This document shows positions 43,653-55,591 of a DNA stretch of 64,000 nucleotides, piece by piece. Location: contig WTXG01000044.1 of the NCBI GenBank assembly GCA_022496185.1, positions 62,001 through 126,000 on the forward strand. The letters are read 5' to 3'. The position numbers were made by a program, and so were the translations under genes. This DNA is from Multifurca ochricompacta. Taxonomy: Eukaryota; Basidiomycota; Agaricomycetes; Russulales; Russulaceae. A model generated the notes under the pieces. That model saw nothing but the letters and a program-made list of their open reading frames with translations, did not search any database and had not been told where the DNA came from. Positions within the stretch are counted from its first letter, which is position 1. The number at the start of each line of letters is the position of its first letter.

Positions 43653-44132
43653 TGCCCTCTCCAACTCTGGCGCCACCTCCAAGAGACAAAGGCAAGAGCA
43701 AAGAACCAGCACCTGAACCAACGCACAAGTCAATGCACACCTCAAAACCATCATACTACATCACCAGAAAGCTTAGAGGAGAAGCATCGCCTTATGAAGA
43801 ACAAGAAGATCCAAGTACTGGCAGTGAACAGGCATGCTGGTACTATCATCCCAACTGGCCCAGATATAGCACTTCTAGCACCATAACCCCTGAGTTCACT
43901 TACTCCACAGATTGTGAAGACACTATGGAGGCTGCCATCAACGATATAGAAGGCAACCCAAAGACACTCTCAGATGCACAATCCTGGCAAGATTGGCTGA
44001 AATGGCAGGAAGCCATGGATCACAAGATTAACACACTTGAGAAGGCTGGAACTTGGTCTACAGTCCCACACCCCACTGGCAAGAACATCGTTGGCAGCAA
44101 ATGGGTTTTCCGCATCAAGTGGAAATCAGATG
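43653..44132 (+). pseudogene. pol: element E linker and start of RT
   Basis: Follows the Tc1 TA duplication: a Pro/Lys linker (PSPTLAPPPRDKGKSKEPAPEP), then the RT N-terminal conserved block (WQEAMDHKINTLEKAGTWSTVPHPTGKNIVGSKWVFRIKWKSD). Its frame is open in this stretch. F is inserted at 44133 (TSD AGATG), and the next residues (DGTIEKYKAQLVACGFTQ) are at 57053. Confidence 0.85.
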
Positions 44133-44724
44133 TGTTACGACCCTTGCCTAGCAACCCACTCTTTTTCACTATTCCCAATGATGACCCTTCCCTTCCACTG
44201 ACTCTCCATTTCCTGATCACATCCCCATCCTGGGATCCTTCACATGCCCTACTTCCTTCCCCATGACCGCTGATTGTACATATTGACTCATTGTTTACAT
44301 CTGCTTGTGTCTTCTGTTATCTGTTATCTCCTTATCTCTAAGACCGGACACTTACTTAATTCCCTATCAGAAGCTCGGCTCTACACCCTCCGCTTTTGTA
44401 TATTTGGGCCCACATGACTCCATGTTACCTTATCTTTAGATGCTCATTCAATTACATATATAAGTCTGCTGTAGCTACCTTGTAGACCTCAGACTCGACT
44501 TATTGAATACATCAGTGCTTGTCTTCTGGACTTCCCTTTGAAAGCTCTGACTTGATCCTCTCACGGTACTTCTGGTACTTCCTACTCAACATCGTCTTAG
44601 AGTACAGCCTTTTTGACTTTGACTCTCCCCCATATAACTCCAAGAAGCCTTATTGGTTTCTTACCTGATAATGAATGAACACTGTCACACAAGTCATGTG
44701 GAATGTCCTGCACTGGACATAACA
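44133..44724 (+). repeat. element F 5' LTR
   Basis: 592 bp, TGTTACGACC...CATAACA. TATATAAG at about 44457-44464 precedes the primer segment AGACTCGACTT (44491-44501) by 34 nt. Confidence 0.95.
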
Positions 44725-44726
44725 TC

Positions 44727-44737
44727 AAGTCGAGTCT
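44727..44737 (+). other. element F self-priming PBS
   Basis: AAGTCGAGTCT two nucleotides after the 5' LTR; exact complement of 44491-44501. In the 3' LTR the primer segment has decayed to AGACTCAACTT. Confidence 0.8.
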
Positions 44738-45832
44738 CCTCCCAATGTGGCTTCGTCCAGCCGCAGTCAGACCCTGTTCAAAGAAGAGCTCATCGACCGC
44801 AGAGACGAGAATAATCTTTCACAACAGACACTTGGCTCTGCTGTCTGGAAGGATTTTGAATCTGAGTTTGGATACTACATCTATCACGATGGAAGATACC
44901 AACCGGTAGAATACGATGATGAAAAGAGAGTCTGGTATTGTATCCGATACTCGGATAGCAGACACTTGTGGGTTACTACCACTCCCACTCCACCAGAATT
45001 TGGTCTCGGACTGTGGAGAGAGAACCCACCTGTGATCATCACCAACTCAGAACCAGAAGAATACATTGATGAAAGTAGTGAAGACGCACCAGTATTAGCA
45101 TTGTCTACACCCCTGGTTGCACTGGCAGTTGTCATGATCAGAGCACCTGCTTTGACAACTCCCCAGATATTGATACAATCTGCTGACACCGTCACCTCAT
45201 TCCACCAAAACATGTTGACCATTGCTGCCCAGCTCCCTGACCCCACTCCTCCTCCTCCTCCTCCTCCTGCTGTCCCAAACATCCCTCCACCATTGGGACA
45301 TCTTTTGGGAATCCTGCCCCAGACCTTCACAGGGGATCACTCCCAAAGCAAGAAATTTATGCTAGAGTTCACCACATTCAAGAACTTCAACCATGATGTT
45401 GCCCAGATTGTCAACCCTTTCCAATGCACCAATCTCTTCCTCTCACTTATCAGGGGTGATGCAGTTGATGATTGGATGATGGAACAGCTTGAGTGGCTGA
45501 ATGAGCAGGTAGAAAGTGGACACCATACTACCAGCGAAGGCCTTTGGGAGACCATAGCCCAGAGGTTCAAAGATGCCTTCACTGATGGACAGGCAAAGCA
45601 GAAAGCGGCCAGGGAATTAAAATCCCTGCGAATGGAAAAAGGAGAGCTCGATGCCTATGTGGCAAAATTCTGGAGCCTGGCAAATTGGGCAGGCTATGAT
45701 ATGGATGAAGAGGTGACCCTGGACCTTTTTTCCAAGGGCTGCCAAACCCGCTTGTCAAAAATATCATTCAGTTTCACCACCCTCATGATTGGGATGAGTG
45801 GGTTGATGCTGCTTGACAACAGCAGCAGGACT

Positions 45833-46052
45833 TGTTGACACAGTCAGGTGTCGCACGATGCAACTCTGCATGACCTCATATAGGAGGTTGTGTACCACTA
45901 TGAACCTGAGGCCGTGTAGCTCAGTGGTTTAGAGCACCGGACCCGGCTTGTCCAGAGGTCTTGGGTTCAATCCCCAACGTGGCCATTTCTTTTCTGGTGT
46001 GTGAGCCAGGGTCCTGTTTAAGGTCCCTTGATCGGGGTGCGTGTTTAGCCAA
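45833..46052 (+). mobile_element. 220-bp tRNA-containing insertion (SINE-like)
   Basis: Inserted in F gag, flanked by CAGGACT at 45826-45832 and 46053-46059. It keeps several CpG dinucleotides while F around it has lost most, so it is younger than F's decay. It has a 77-nt head with a short palindrome (ACCTCATATAGGAGGT), a tRNA-like segment (45910-45985), a T4 run (45990-45993) and a tail of about 60 nt. A SINE or other tRNA-derived retroposon is the best guess; the tRNA not being at the extreme 5' end is unusual. Confidence 0.6.
45910..45985 (+). tRNA. tRNA-like gene or tRNA pseudogene
   Basis: Fits a cloverleaf: a 7-bp acceptor stem (GGCCGTG with CGTGGCC, two G-T pairs), D stem GCTC/GAGC with loop AGTGGTTTA, T stem TTGGG/CCCAA with loop TTCAATC. 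A-box (TAGCTCAGTGG) and B-box (GGTTCAATCCC) polymerase III promoter motifs are present and TTTT follows at 45990. The anticodon arm is weak (CGGAC/GTCCA with one mismatch); GGC is read at the centre of its loop but U33 is missing. A genuine charged tRNA is doubtful; a polymerase III-transcribed retroposon head is more likely. Confidence 0.6.
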
Positions 46053-46482
46053 CAGGACTATCTTGATTTCCAAACTCAATTTGGAGTCGATACCAAGAAA
46101 GGAAAAACTTGGGAACAATGGAAGGCAGCGTTGGAGTCAAACCAACGCATACTACCCAGAGGGATCCCAATGCTATGGATACCTCAGCAGACAGAGTCAG
46201 GGCAAGAGCCACGCTTACAGAGGATGAATGACAAACGCTGATGAAGGAAGGGCGGTGCTTCTGCTGTAAAGGACAAGGGCACATGTCCCGAGACTGTCCG
46301 AAGAGGGGAGTATGAGTTGCAGTGGCAACCGCTGCACCTGTAGCCCCCATTCACAATAACCCACCAGCTGTAGACAAATGAACCAAGGAAGAGAAGGCCC
46401 AAGATATATGGGCAAATATGATGAAGGAGAGTGAGGAAGTGTGAGCCATCCTCATTGAGAAGGCATTCGCAAAGAAGGATTT

Positions 46483-49400
46483 TTGATAAGCTCTACCCCA
46501 TCAGCCTGGGCACGAGCACTCCATGTTACCTCTGTGTATACTAGTCGATTCAAATCGTTGAAAATACCAGTTCATTTTGAGACTACACAGAGGATGGCTG
46601 ACTGAGACATCTTAGTGGACTCTGGAGCCACAGACAACTTTATCAGTCCGCAAATGATTAAAGCCTTAGGATTGGGGATGCAGGCTCTTCCCCAAGAAAA
46701 GAATATCTGGAATATTGATGGAACAGCCAATCGTGCTGGAAAAATTATGCACTATACCAACCTAAACGTCCAAGTTGGGGAAATAACGAAAGTCATTTGC
46801 TTCCTGATTACCAACTTAGGGGACGAAGACCTGATCCTGGGGTATCCATGGCTCGCCGCATTTGAACCCAAGATCAATTGGACTGATGCGACAATGGACA
46901 AAGATTCATACCCCACCATCATTACGTCGATAGGCTACGATTATGTGGTCAGACACTTGACAGTGAAAGCTGCAGACACAGACAGAGAAGACCTAGGTCA
47001 CTGTTATGCCACCAAGGCATCAGAATTGGCCCAAAAGGCAATACAGGGGCAGACAGAGAAGACTTACAGTGACATAGTACCAAGCGCCTACCACCAGCAT
47101 TGGAGAGTATTCTCAGAAGAAGAGTCACAGCGATTTCCACCCTCCCGACTCTGGGATCACGCCATAGATCTACTCCTTGACACGCCAGCAGCAATAGATT
47201 GCAAGATCTACCCACTGTCCCAGTCTGAACAGGTAGCACTGACAGAATTCCTCGAGGAACACTTGGCAAAAGGGTACATTCACCCATCCAAGTCACAGTA
47301 TGCCTTGCCCTTCTTCTTCATCAAGAAAAAGGATGGCAAGCTGCAGCCGGTCCAGGACTATTGGCAAATCAATGCTCATACTATAAAAAACACCTACCCC
47401 CTGCCGCTCATCTCTGAGCTTATTGACACCATGAGGGATAAGTCCCTCTTCTCCAAGATGGATGTATGATGGGGTTACAATAATGTCAGGATCAAAGAAG
47501 GCAACCAGTGCAAAGTGGTGTTCAAAACAAATCAAGGGTTATTTGAACCGAATGTCATGTTCTTTGGTCTTACGAATTCGCCGGCAACATTCCAGTCCAT
47601 GATGAACCACATCTTCCGCAACCTTATCCTCACTGGTGAAGTGGTGGTCTATATGGACAACATCTTAGTAGCCACCCCAGATGACCTAGATCACCATCAA
47701 AAGTGCATGCATCAAGTGCTGGATATATTATGAGAACACGACCTATATCTCAAACCAGCCAAATGCTCCTTTGAACAACGAAGCATCGAGTACCTGGGAG
47801 TCATCCTAGAAGGAGGACGAGTACACATGGACCCCATTAAAGTGCAAGGGACCTGGGAATGGCCCATGCCAACCTGCGTCAAGGATGTCTGATCATTCAT
47901 CAGGTTCTGTAACTTCTATCGACGCTTTGTCAAGGGGTTTTCAGGCATCACATGGCCATTGAATGATCTATTGAAAAAGGATGTACCATGGCATTGGGGT
48001 ATGGCACAGCAGCAGGCATTTGAGCAGATCAGAGACCTTGTCAGCTCAGAACCAGTACTCATTCAACTGGACCTGAACCACCCCTTTGAATTAGAAGTGG
48101 ATGCCTCTCACTTCGCAAATGGGGCAGTGTTGTACCAGAGGGATACCACACAAATACTTCACCCAGTGGCATATTACTCTGAAACCTTCTCCCCAGCCAA
48201 ATGGAATTATGACATCTGGGACAGAGAACTCTTAGCCATAGTCAAGGCATTATGACACTGGTGACCCTACCTGGCAGGAACTCCTCATAAAACCATCATC
48301 CACACTGATCATTCCAACCTATTATATTGGAAGGAACCCCATAAAATCAGTCAACATGTGGCACAAGAAGTCCTGGAGCTAGAAGAGTATAACTTCACCT
48401 TGAAACATATTGCTGGAAGCCAGAATGCTAGAGCAGATGCGCTGTCGTGCAGGCCAGATATGCACACGGGCGAAGATGACAATAACAATGTCACTGTTCT
48501 CCCAGAGGAAGTCTTTGCAAAGACCACCATCATTAGTCTCCATGACATGGACCTATGGGCACAAATTTCCCAGAATATGAACCAAGAACTATGCCATTCA
48601 TGGGCCAAAGCCCGCAACTTGAAAGAGGTCAATGGCCTGTGGTGGAAAGATGGCGATCAGCTCGTTGTCACTGGTGGCGACAACATTAAGCAGGGGGTGA
48701 TCCATTTTCACCACGACCTCCCCTCGGCTGGCCACCCTGGCATTGCCAATAGCTATACCCTTGCCAAAAGAGACTATTGGTGGCCCAACATGAAAAAGGA
48801 TGTTGAGAACTACATACAGGGATGTGCAGTGTGTCAAGCAAACAAAGTTAACACACACCCAAAAGTCCCACCAATGCACCCCATTTCTCCCATCTCGTCA
48901 ACTCCTTTCCAGACCATCGCCATGGACTTTATTGTCAAGCTACCCAAGTCACAGGGTTTCGACACTATCCTCACGATCACTGACCATGATTGCTCCAAAG
49001 CAGCCCTATTCATTCCCTGCAATGAAACTATCACAGCTGAAGGAGTGGCAAAGCTCTACCTGAACCATGTGTACTGCCACTACGGACTTCCCAGGAAGAT
49101 TATAACTGACCGAGATACCTGATTCACATCAGCCTTTGCTAAAGCCCTATGCAAAATGTTAGACATTACACAAAATATCTCAACAGCTTACCACCCACAG
49201 ATGGACAGACAGTCTGAGTGAACAAACCAATGGTTAGAACAATACCTTCGGTTTTGGTGTAACAGCCAGCAAGATGACTGGGCAGAATGGCTGTCAACTG
49301 TGGAGTTTGCTCATAACTCATGGCCCAATGGGACAATGAAAGCTACCCCATTTTCCCTTATCATGGGCTGGACTCCATGTACCACATGGACTGATAAGCC

Positions 49401-49965
49401 CACTAATGTCCCTTCAGTAACCCAACGGATAAGCCAATGGGAAGAGCTATGGCAATCAGCCAATGAAAACCTGGTAAAGGCGCAGCAACTTCTGGCAACA
49501 TGGCCAAGTACATTCACACCTTATCAGACCAATGACTGGGTCTGGCTTGAGGGACAGAACATTCACACATCACACCCCTCGGCTAAGCTAGTGCCCCAAC
49601 ATCATGGACCCTTCCAGATTATAAGGAAGCTGTCAGATGTGTCCTATGAACTACAGTTGCCACCGAAATGGAAGATCCATCCCATCTTCCATGCCAAGCT
49701 TCTGACCCTGTATAAGGAAACCTCCATTCATGGAGGGAACTTCCTGAGACCCCCACCTGACCTTATTGATGGAGAAGAGGAGTGGGAAGTAGAATGCATT
49801 CTAGACTCGAAGTGACAAGGCTGAGGGTGCAAGCTGTATTACCTAGTTAAGTGGAAAGGATTCCCAGCCTCTGACAATTCGTGGGAACCAGCCAGAGATA
49901 TCTTTGCCCCAGTCCTTATCTCAGAGTTCCATACCCAACACCCAGAAGTGCCCAAGAACAGTTAA
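46483..49965 (+). pseudogene. pol: element F pol, about ten TGA stops
   Basis: A 1,160-codon frame with no frameshift. Protease D-S-G-A-T at about 46618; [18 protein letters not shown] (about 47308-47360) and V-V-Y-M-D-N (47647 on; the second catalytic Asp of YMDD is now Asn); RNase [12 protein letters not shown]; integrase HHCC domain and catalytic motifs; chromodomain YLVKWKGFPASDNSWEP (about 49850). TGAs at 46603, 47467, 47731, 47890, 48253, 48262, 49120, 49219, 49813 and 49822 mostly replace Arg seen in D (e.g. [24 protein letters not shown]). The end is TAA 49963-49965. No function is possible. Confidence 0.92.
48688..48701 (+). other. eroded central polypurine tract in F integrase
   Basis: AAGCAGGGGGTGAT, the F version of the AAGAGGGGGGTGAT of B, C and D. 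Confidence 0.4.
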
Positions 49966-50001
49966 AAGAGCAACCCCAGACCCCATCGAATTCCCCAGTA
50001 C

Positions 50002-50406
50002 ATGCTCTCTCAGCAACATTCTAACACTATCCAGTCCATCATGTCTTTTGTTGCTGCCAACGCTGCCATTGATGCCTTCACCGCCTCTGTCATAGTTGTT
50101 GAAAACTTCCCATCTGCTCATCCTTCCACATGTCCCTCTTCCCCCATTGATTATGAAGCTGCTGAAGCATGAGTCAAAAACCAATCCCCTAACCCCAATG
50201 ACGACTTCAACCACTGCGAAGAGCCTCACCCGAATGACCTTTTGGGGATGGAGTTGGATGACGAAGTCCCAGAGTTCCTGTTCTTTGCCAACAACCTGAA
50301 CTCATCTATGTACTTCCCTCTCGAAATCACGATGGCCGATGGAGAAGTTGTGATAGCTAAGTACATCTTTTATACCAATGGAGGGATGGACATGGCGGGA
50401 TGCATG
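50002..50406 (+). pseudogene. element F ORF3, N-terminal part
   Basis: ORF3 starts at ATG 50002, 36 nt after the pol stop. It carries the usual N-terminus (MLSQQHSNTIQSIMSFVAANAAIDAF) and the MYFPLEITMADGEVVIAKYIFYTNGGMDMAGCM block. A TGA at 50170-50172 replaces Arg (AEA-R-VKNQ in the others). H is inserted after GCATG (50402-50406). Confidence 0.85.
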
Positions 50407-50807
50407 TAGAGAGAATATAAAGTCAAGCGAGGTGGCAAAAGCGAGAGTTTTAGGGCGATGAAGCGACGGACGGGGACATTTCTCAAACAGGATGATTTCT
50501 TGGGGCTATTCTACAGCCCCTTTTATGTAGTTTAATACCAGACAATTTACATGAGCAATCAAGACAGTAATAACTAATCTAAAACTCATGAAGGCGCGTT
50601 TGCTTTGGCATACGAACATTCTAGAATGGTGGTAAGGCCCTTAGTAACAAAAAAGGGTGAGACAGAAATGTAATCGTAAGTAAATCATCACAAATAATCA
50701 TGACAGAAATAAGACCAAAACATGCCCACAAGGGGGCGCCCAAAATTCTCTTTGGGCTCGTAACAAGGTGATCCCCAAAGCCGAGTATGGCAAACCAAAA
50801 TCTGCCA
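50407..50807 (-). repeat. element H 3' LTR
   Basis: 401 bp, pairs with 55186-55586. On the minus strand the purine tract GAGGGGGAG immediately precedes TGGCAG, the LTR start. Confidence 0.94.
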
Positions 50808-50814
50808 CTCCCCC

Positions 50815-53800
50815 TCAAACGCGACATAATCCCAGGGCGGAGATGTGAAAAATTACCTTCCACCTGGGAAGAGCTTTTGTTAGTATGTCAGCCATCATAT
50901 CGTCTGTTGGACAGTAGACAACGTCGAGTGCACCACTTGTTATGACATGTCGAATGAAGTGGTACTGAATGTTGATGTGCTTGGTCTGCGCGTGATAGTT
51001 ATCGTCAATGGCGAGCTTGAGTGCAGCCTGGTTGTTGCAGTACAGTGTGGTCAGGGCAGTGAGTGAAGGGAATAGCTCATGGATGAGCTTGCGAAGCCAA
51101 ATAGCCTCCTTTGCTGCGTGAGTCGTGGCAACGTACTCGGCCTCTGCTGTCGATAGTGTGATGAGCTCCTGTTTGCGGGAGCTCCAAGAAATCGCGCCAC
51201 CGTCTATGAGGAAAACGTGCCTCGAGATGGCACGCCTGTGCTCTTGCGAAGCACCATCAGCATCAGTGTACCCTACTAAATCATGATGCTCGCCACCATA
51301 GGTTAGCTCATATGCCTTGGTACCAGCCAAGTACCGGAAAACACGTTTTACTCCCTCCCAATGCGCCTGCCCTGGATTCTCAAGGAATTGTGAAAGCGTC
51401 GAAACTGCAAATGTGATGTCAGGGCGAGTGGCAACGGAGGCGTACATGAGGCTCCCTATGGCCTTGTGGTATGGCATTTTTTGCATTTGCGTGGCTTCAG
51501 TGGCATCCCTGGGACAATCGTTATGGGAATACATTACTCCTGGCACCATAGGAGTATCACATGCTTTTGCATCTTGAAGTGCGAATCACGCGATAATTGA
51601 GTTGATATAAGATGTTTGGGAAAGGGAAATGGTGCGTGTGGAGCGATCGCATGTAACTTTGATGCCCAAGAGCCAGTGAATCGGTCCCAGGTCAGTAAGA
51701 GCGTAGTGAGCATTGATCTTGTCTTTGTACTGGGCGATCAGCTTGCCCAAGCTACTGGTGAAAGCGCAGTCATCGACGTGTATTGCCAAGATGAGTATTT
51801 GCTCATTGATTTGCGCAAGGAAAACTCCCAGGTCTGCTTGGCTAACGCAGAAACCAAGTTCAGTTAACACACGCGAAAGAGTATCATACCACTTTCGACC
51901 AGCCTGCTTTAGTCCGTAAAGGGACTTCTGCAGTCGCAATACTGAATCCTCCCCCTGAATCTCATAACCCGGGGCCGGTTGCATGTAAATTTCCTCATCA
52001 TCGTCTAACTGACCATTGAGGTATGCCCCATTGAAGTCGAAAGACTCTATCTCCCAATCGTTGCGCACAGCGATGGCGAGAATCGCTCGAAAGCTGGCAA
52101 GCTTGGTGATGGGCGAGAATGTGTTGAAGTAGTCAACACCATAAATTTGAGTGAAACCTCGCGCCACGAGTCGAGCCTTGTACTTGTCGATGCTGCCATC
52201 CACCTTGCGCTTGATCCTATAGACCCACTTTGACCCAACTATGTTCTTGCTCGATGGGCGTGGAACCATGCTCCACGTCCCAGCCTTCTGCAGTGTCGCG
52301 ATCTCGCGGTCCATGGCTTCTTTCCATTGAGGCCAGTCCGATCGCGCCTGTGCTTCTTTAAGTGTTTTTGGGTCGCCTTGAGTGTCCTGTATTGCCGCGG
52401 CAATAACATCGTCGAACCCTGTGTGGTAAATGAAGTCATCTGTGATACTGTCAGCAGCAGATGCAAGATCCCCCTTGTAATCGGGGTGTGTCCCCCGAAA
52501 GTGAGGGGTGGCGTTCTTGCTGCCAGTCGGGGTAGCTCCTGAAGTCCCAGTGCGTTTTTGCTCAGCCAGTTTTGCGAGTCGCATAGACATGCGCGTCGAC
52601 TCTGTAGATTTGAGCTTCTTCAGCACACCTGGTGGTGTTGGTGTTGGCTTAGGCGGTATAAACTGTGGGGCTGGCGAAGGGGTCGTCCATATGTCAGGCT
52701 CTTCTTCGTCGGGCTTCTCTTCTTCTCCGCTGTCGGTAGCAGGTGGAGGTTGTTGCGTCTTGGCCTTGATAGGTGTCGCAGGTCGCGCCATCGTTGGTTG
52801 CTGTGTGATGGCTGATGTTGTGGGTCGTGCCACAGTTGATTGCTGCGTGACAACTGGTGTGGTGGCAGGTGCATAGCTAGGAATGGGTGAGTGAATGGTT
52901 ATTGTACTTGGCACAAACTTGATGTTCCGTTCTACAGAAACCCTATTCTTGTGTGGCCAGTATACGCGGTGAGCGTGCGTGCTGTCAGCATCATAGCCTA
53001 CCCATCGGGCCTCAATAGCCTGCGCGTCGAGTTTTGTGCCAGAATTGCTGTGAACCCACACGCGCTGTCCCCACTCAGGCACTCCTCCTAAGTCGGGCTT
53101 CGTCTTGTACAGGTGCTTGAATGGCATGACATTACCTAGGGCCTTAGTGGATGTGTGGTTCTTCAACCACACGGCAAAGTGAATTGCCTCCCCCCACAAG
53201 TTCTTCGGCAGTCCAGAGTGGTGGAGGATGGCCCGCACACATTCGAGAAGTTGTCAGTTTAGTGATTCTGCAACACCATTGTGCTGCGGCGTGTCGTGCG
53301 TAGTAAGTCGCCTCTCAGTCCCTTGCTCTTGCAGGAACTTCATGAAGGCACTGCTGGTGTACTCCCCACCACGGTCGGACCTGAGTCGCTTGATGTGTGC
53401 GCCGTGCTGTGTGTTAGCCCATGCCGCAAAAGCCTTGTAAGCCGGGAAAGCCTGGTCCTTAGTACGCAAGAGGTCGATCTTAGTGAAGCGAGTGTAGTCG
53501 TCAGTGAAAGTGACATAATACTTGCGGCCTCCTAGACTGTTCAGCGGTGAAGGGCCCCAGACATTGGTGTGAATCTCTGAGCCAAAAGTGTCTGCCAGAG
53601 GGGTTGCTCGCTCCTTGCAGATAGCCTTGCGTGTCACTTTCGCATACTCACATGATTCGCAGACAAAAGGGGAAAAATCGTCGTCTATTAGCTGCAGCCC
53701 AGTAACTGCATTGTTGCGAATAAGAGAGCAGATGGCATCCACCGAAATATGGCCAAGTCGCCTGTGGAGCATGAGAATATTGACACATTCTGATGCAACG

Positions 53801-55101
53801 CTTGCCTCATAGGTGCGCTCAACTTTGTAGAGCCCATTAGTGCTAGCCGGGATCTTGCCGACTATATGGCCTCCTTGTTTCTTGATATTGCAAGAGTCGC
53901 CCTCAAAAGACACTGAATAACCGGCTTTGATGATTTGGCTAATTGAAACAATGGTCAGTCCCATCTCCGGTGCGTGCAGCACCTCTCGCAGCAGGACTGG
54001 CGTTGTCGAAGCTCTGTTTGGCACGTCAATTTGTAAGTTGCCAGTGCCAACAGTGTAGAAAACTTGGTTGTTTGCTGCGGTAATAGCTCTGGGAGGGATT
54101 TGACGATAAGTGACAAAACGATCTCGGAATGGAGACATGTGGCGTGAAGCCCCTGAGTCGTAAAGCTTGGCCTCCGCTTGTCTTTCTGCGTGTGCTCCAT
54201 GCGCCACAGCTGCTTGATCCTTGGTGAAATCTTCATCACCCTGTGCCTCTGCAATCTCTTCGATCGTGGCCCATGCCTCGGCATCTCCTGCCTGCTCAGC
54301 TGCTGTAGCAGCGCCGTCTGATGCTCCACTCTTCTTCTTTGGTCCTTGACCTTCTTTGCTGCCGCCTTTCACCCAGCATTCTGACTTGAAATGCCCCTTC
54401 TTGTGGCAATTGAAGCACTCGACATCGCACTTCTTCTTCTTCTTTTGAGTGTCTGTGGTAAAAGCTTCATCTTGACTTGGCTTTGGGTTTCGTAAGGTGC
54501 ACTTGTTGTACTTGTCAGTGATGAGCCGGATGACGGATGTAGGTGTGATATCGGTGCCCGTAATATCGGCAGTGGTCATGATAGAGTTGAGAGGGCCATC
54601 GTAGGAAGGGGGTAAGGACGCCATAAGGATGTTGGTGTACTGGTTGTCACTGATGGTCTCTCCCATCGCTGCCAGTTGTTCGCGCAAGTCAGCGATCTTA
54701 TCAAAATGATTTCGTACATTGTCATCCTCTCCACACTGCGTGTTCTGAAGCTTCCTCCCCAAGTCAATCAACAAATTTCTAGATCTCCCCTCGAAGATCG
54801 CCTTCAAATTGTCCCATACGTTCTTTGCGTGGGTACCACCCTTGATGCAGTTAAAGACGGTATCCGGAATGGACACAGCAATAATTTGCTTAACTGACGC
54901 CTCATCTAAAGTCCAGCGTCTGGCAGGGGTCAGTCCTCCTATGTCCCCAGCATCAATATATGACTTGGTGACAGAAGTTGCTGCAAGGTGCTCTGATAGC
55001 CCTCACACATCAAGGGCCCACAACATGCGGTCCCTATACGTGACCCAGTTCGAGCTGTCCGCGGCTAGTTTTGCAATGTTCATCTTGAAGTCTTTGCTCA
55101 T
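50815..55101 (-). pseudogene. pol: element H gag-pol polyprotein, three TGA stops
   Basis: Starts at ATG 55101 (M-S-K-D-F-K-M-N-I-A-K-L). One frame of about 1,429 codons: UBN2-type gag (to about 54450), knuckle C-F-N-C-H-K-K-G-H-F-K-S-E-C (about 54390-54430), protease L-Y-D-S-G-A-S-R-H-M (about 54140), pre-integrase MLHRRLGHISVDAICSLI and C-E-S-C, integrase D (EIHTNVWGP, Asp now Asn), D (RSDRGGEY) and E (NGVAESLN), RT (WVYRIKRKVDGSIDKYKARLVARGF, YGLKQAG, HVDD), RNase H and C-terminal LTKALPRWK. TGAs at 55005-55003, 53256-53254 and 51588-51586 replace Arg; at the last two, E has Arg. The Asn at the first integrase position is probably a G-to-A change. Confidence 0.92.
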
Positions 55102-55173
55102 ATCGATAGTGCTCGGAATAAAAGTAAGTGTAAATTTTCTGGGTTAAAGATCATACTTTAATAGGCAACAGCA

Positions 55174-55185
55174 GGGCCCATAACC
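55174..55185 (-). other. element H primer-binding site, initiator-tRNA-Met-like
   Basis: On the minus strand GGTTATGGGCCC follows the 5' LTR directly. It is complementary to GGGCCCATAACC, the anticodon stem-loop of eukaryotic initiator tRNA-Met (known family trait of copia/Ty5 half-tRNA priming). The same 12 nt appear at 62215-62226. Confidence 0.7.
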
Positions 55186-55586
55186 TAGAGAGAATATAAA
55201 GTCGAGCAAGGTGGCAAAAGCGAGAGTTTTAGGGCGATGAAGCGACGGACGGGGACATTTCTCAAACAGGATGATTTCTTGGGGCTATTCTACAGCCCCT
55301 TTTATGTAGTTTAATACCAGACAATTTACATGAGCAATCAAGACAGTAATAACTAATCTAAAACTCATGAAGGCGCGTTTGCTTTGGCATATGAACATTC
55401 TAGAATGGTGGTAAGGCCCTTAGTAACAAAAAAGGGTGAGACAGAAATGTAATCATAAGTAAATCATCACAAATAATCATGACAGAAATAAGACCGAAAC
55501 ATGCCCACAAGGGGGCGCCCAAAATTCTCTTTGGGCTCGTAACAAGGTGATCCCCAAAGCCGAGTATGGCAAACCAAAATCTGCCA
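55186..55586 (-). repeat. element H 5' LTR
   Basis: 401 bp, TAGAGAGAAT...TCTGCCA on the + strand, followed by TSD GCATG. In sense orientation it starts TGGCAG and ends TCTCTA. Confidence 0.94.
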
Positions 55587-55591
55587 GCATG

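Larger units (their letters stand above)
44747..46486 (+). pseudogene. gag: element F gag, broken by frameshifts and an insertion
   Basis: Begins at GTG-GCT-TCG. Unlike B and C, the N-terminal domain, the Pro-rich linker (PPPPPPPAVPNIPPP) and the capsid (FMLEFTTFKNFNHDVAQIVNPFQ) are in one frame up to about 45730. A frameshift lies there, the 220-bp tRNA-like insertion at 45833-46052, another near 46130, and several TGA stops follow. The knuckle (C-F-C-C-K-G-Q-G-H-M-S-R-D-C) is at about 46258-46300. Ends at TGA 46484-46486 across T5. Confidence 0.85.
50407..55586 (-). mobile_element. Ty1/copia element H
   Basis: A 5,180-bp copia element in F ORF3 with TSD GCATG (50402-50406 and 55587-55591). 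LTRs 50407-50807 and 55186-55586 (401 bp each) differ at five positions, all CpG transitions. LTR ends in sense are TGGCAG...CTCTCTA. The coding frame (gag-pol) is one frame with three TGA stops. Primer binding is iMet-like (55174-55185); the polypurine tract (GAGGGGGAG) abuts 50807. Confidence 0.95.

Noticed and set aside
45910..45985. A functional cellular tRNA gene
   Set aside because: The anticodon arm has a mismatch and lacks U33; it is inside a bounded insert, so a retroposon head is preferred, though a stray tRNA is not excluded.
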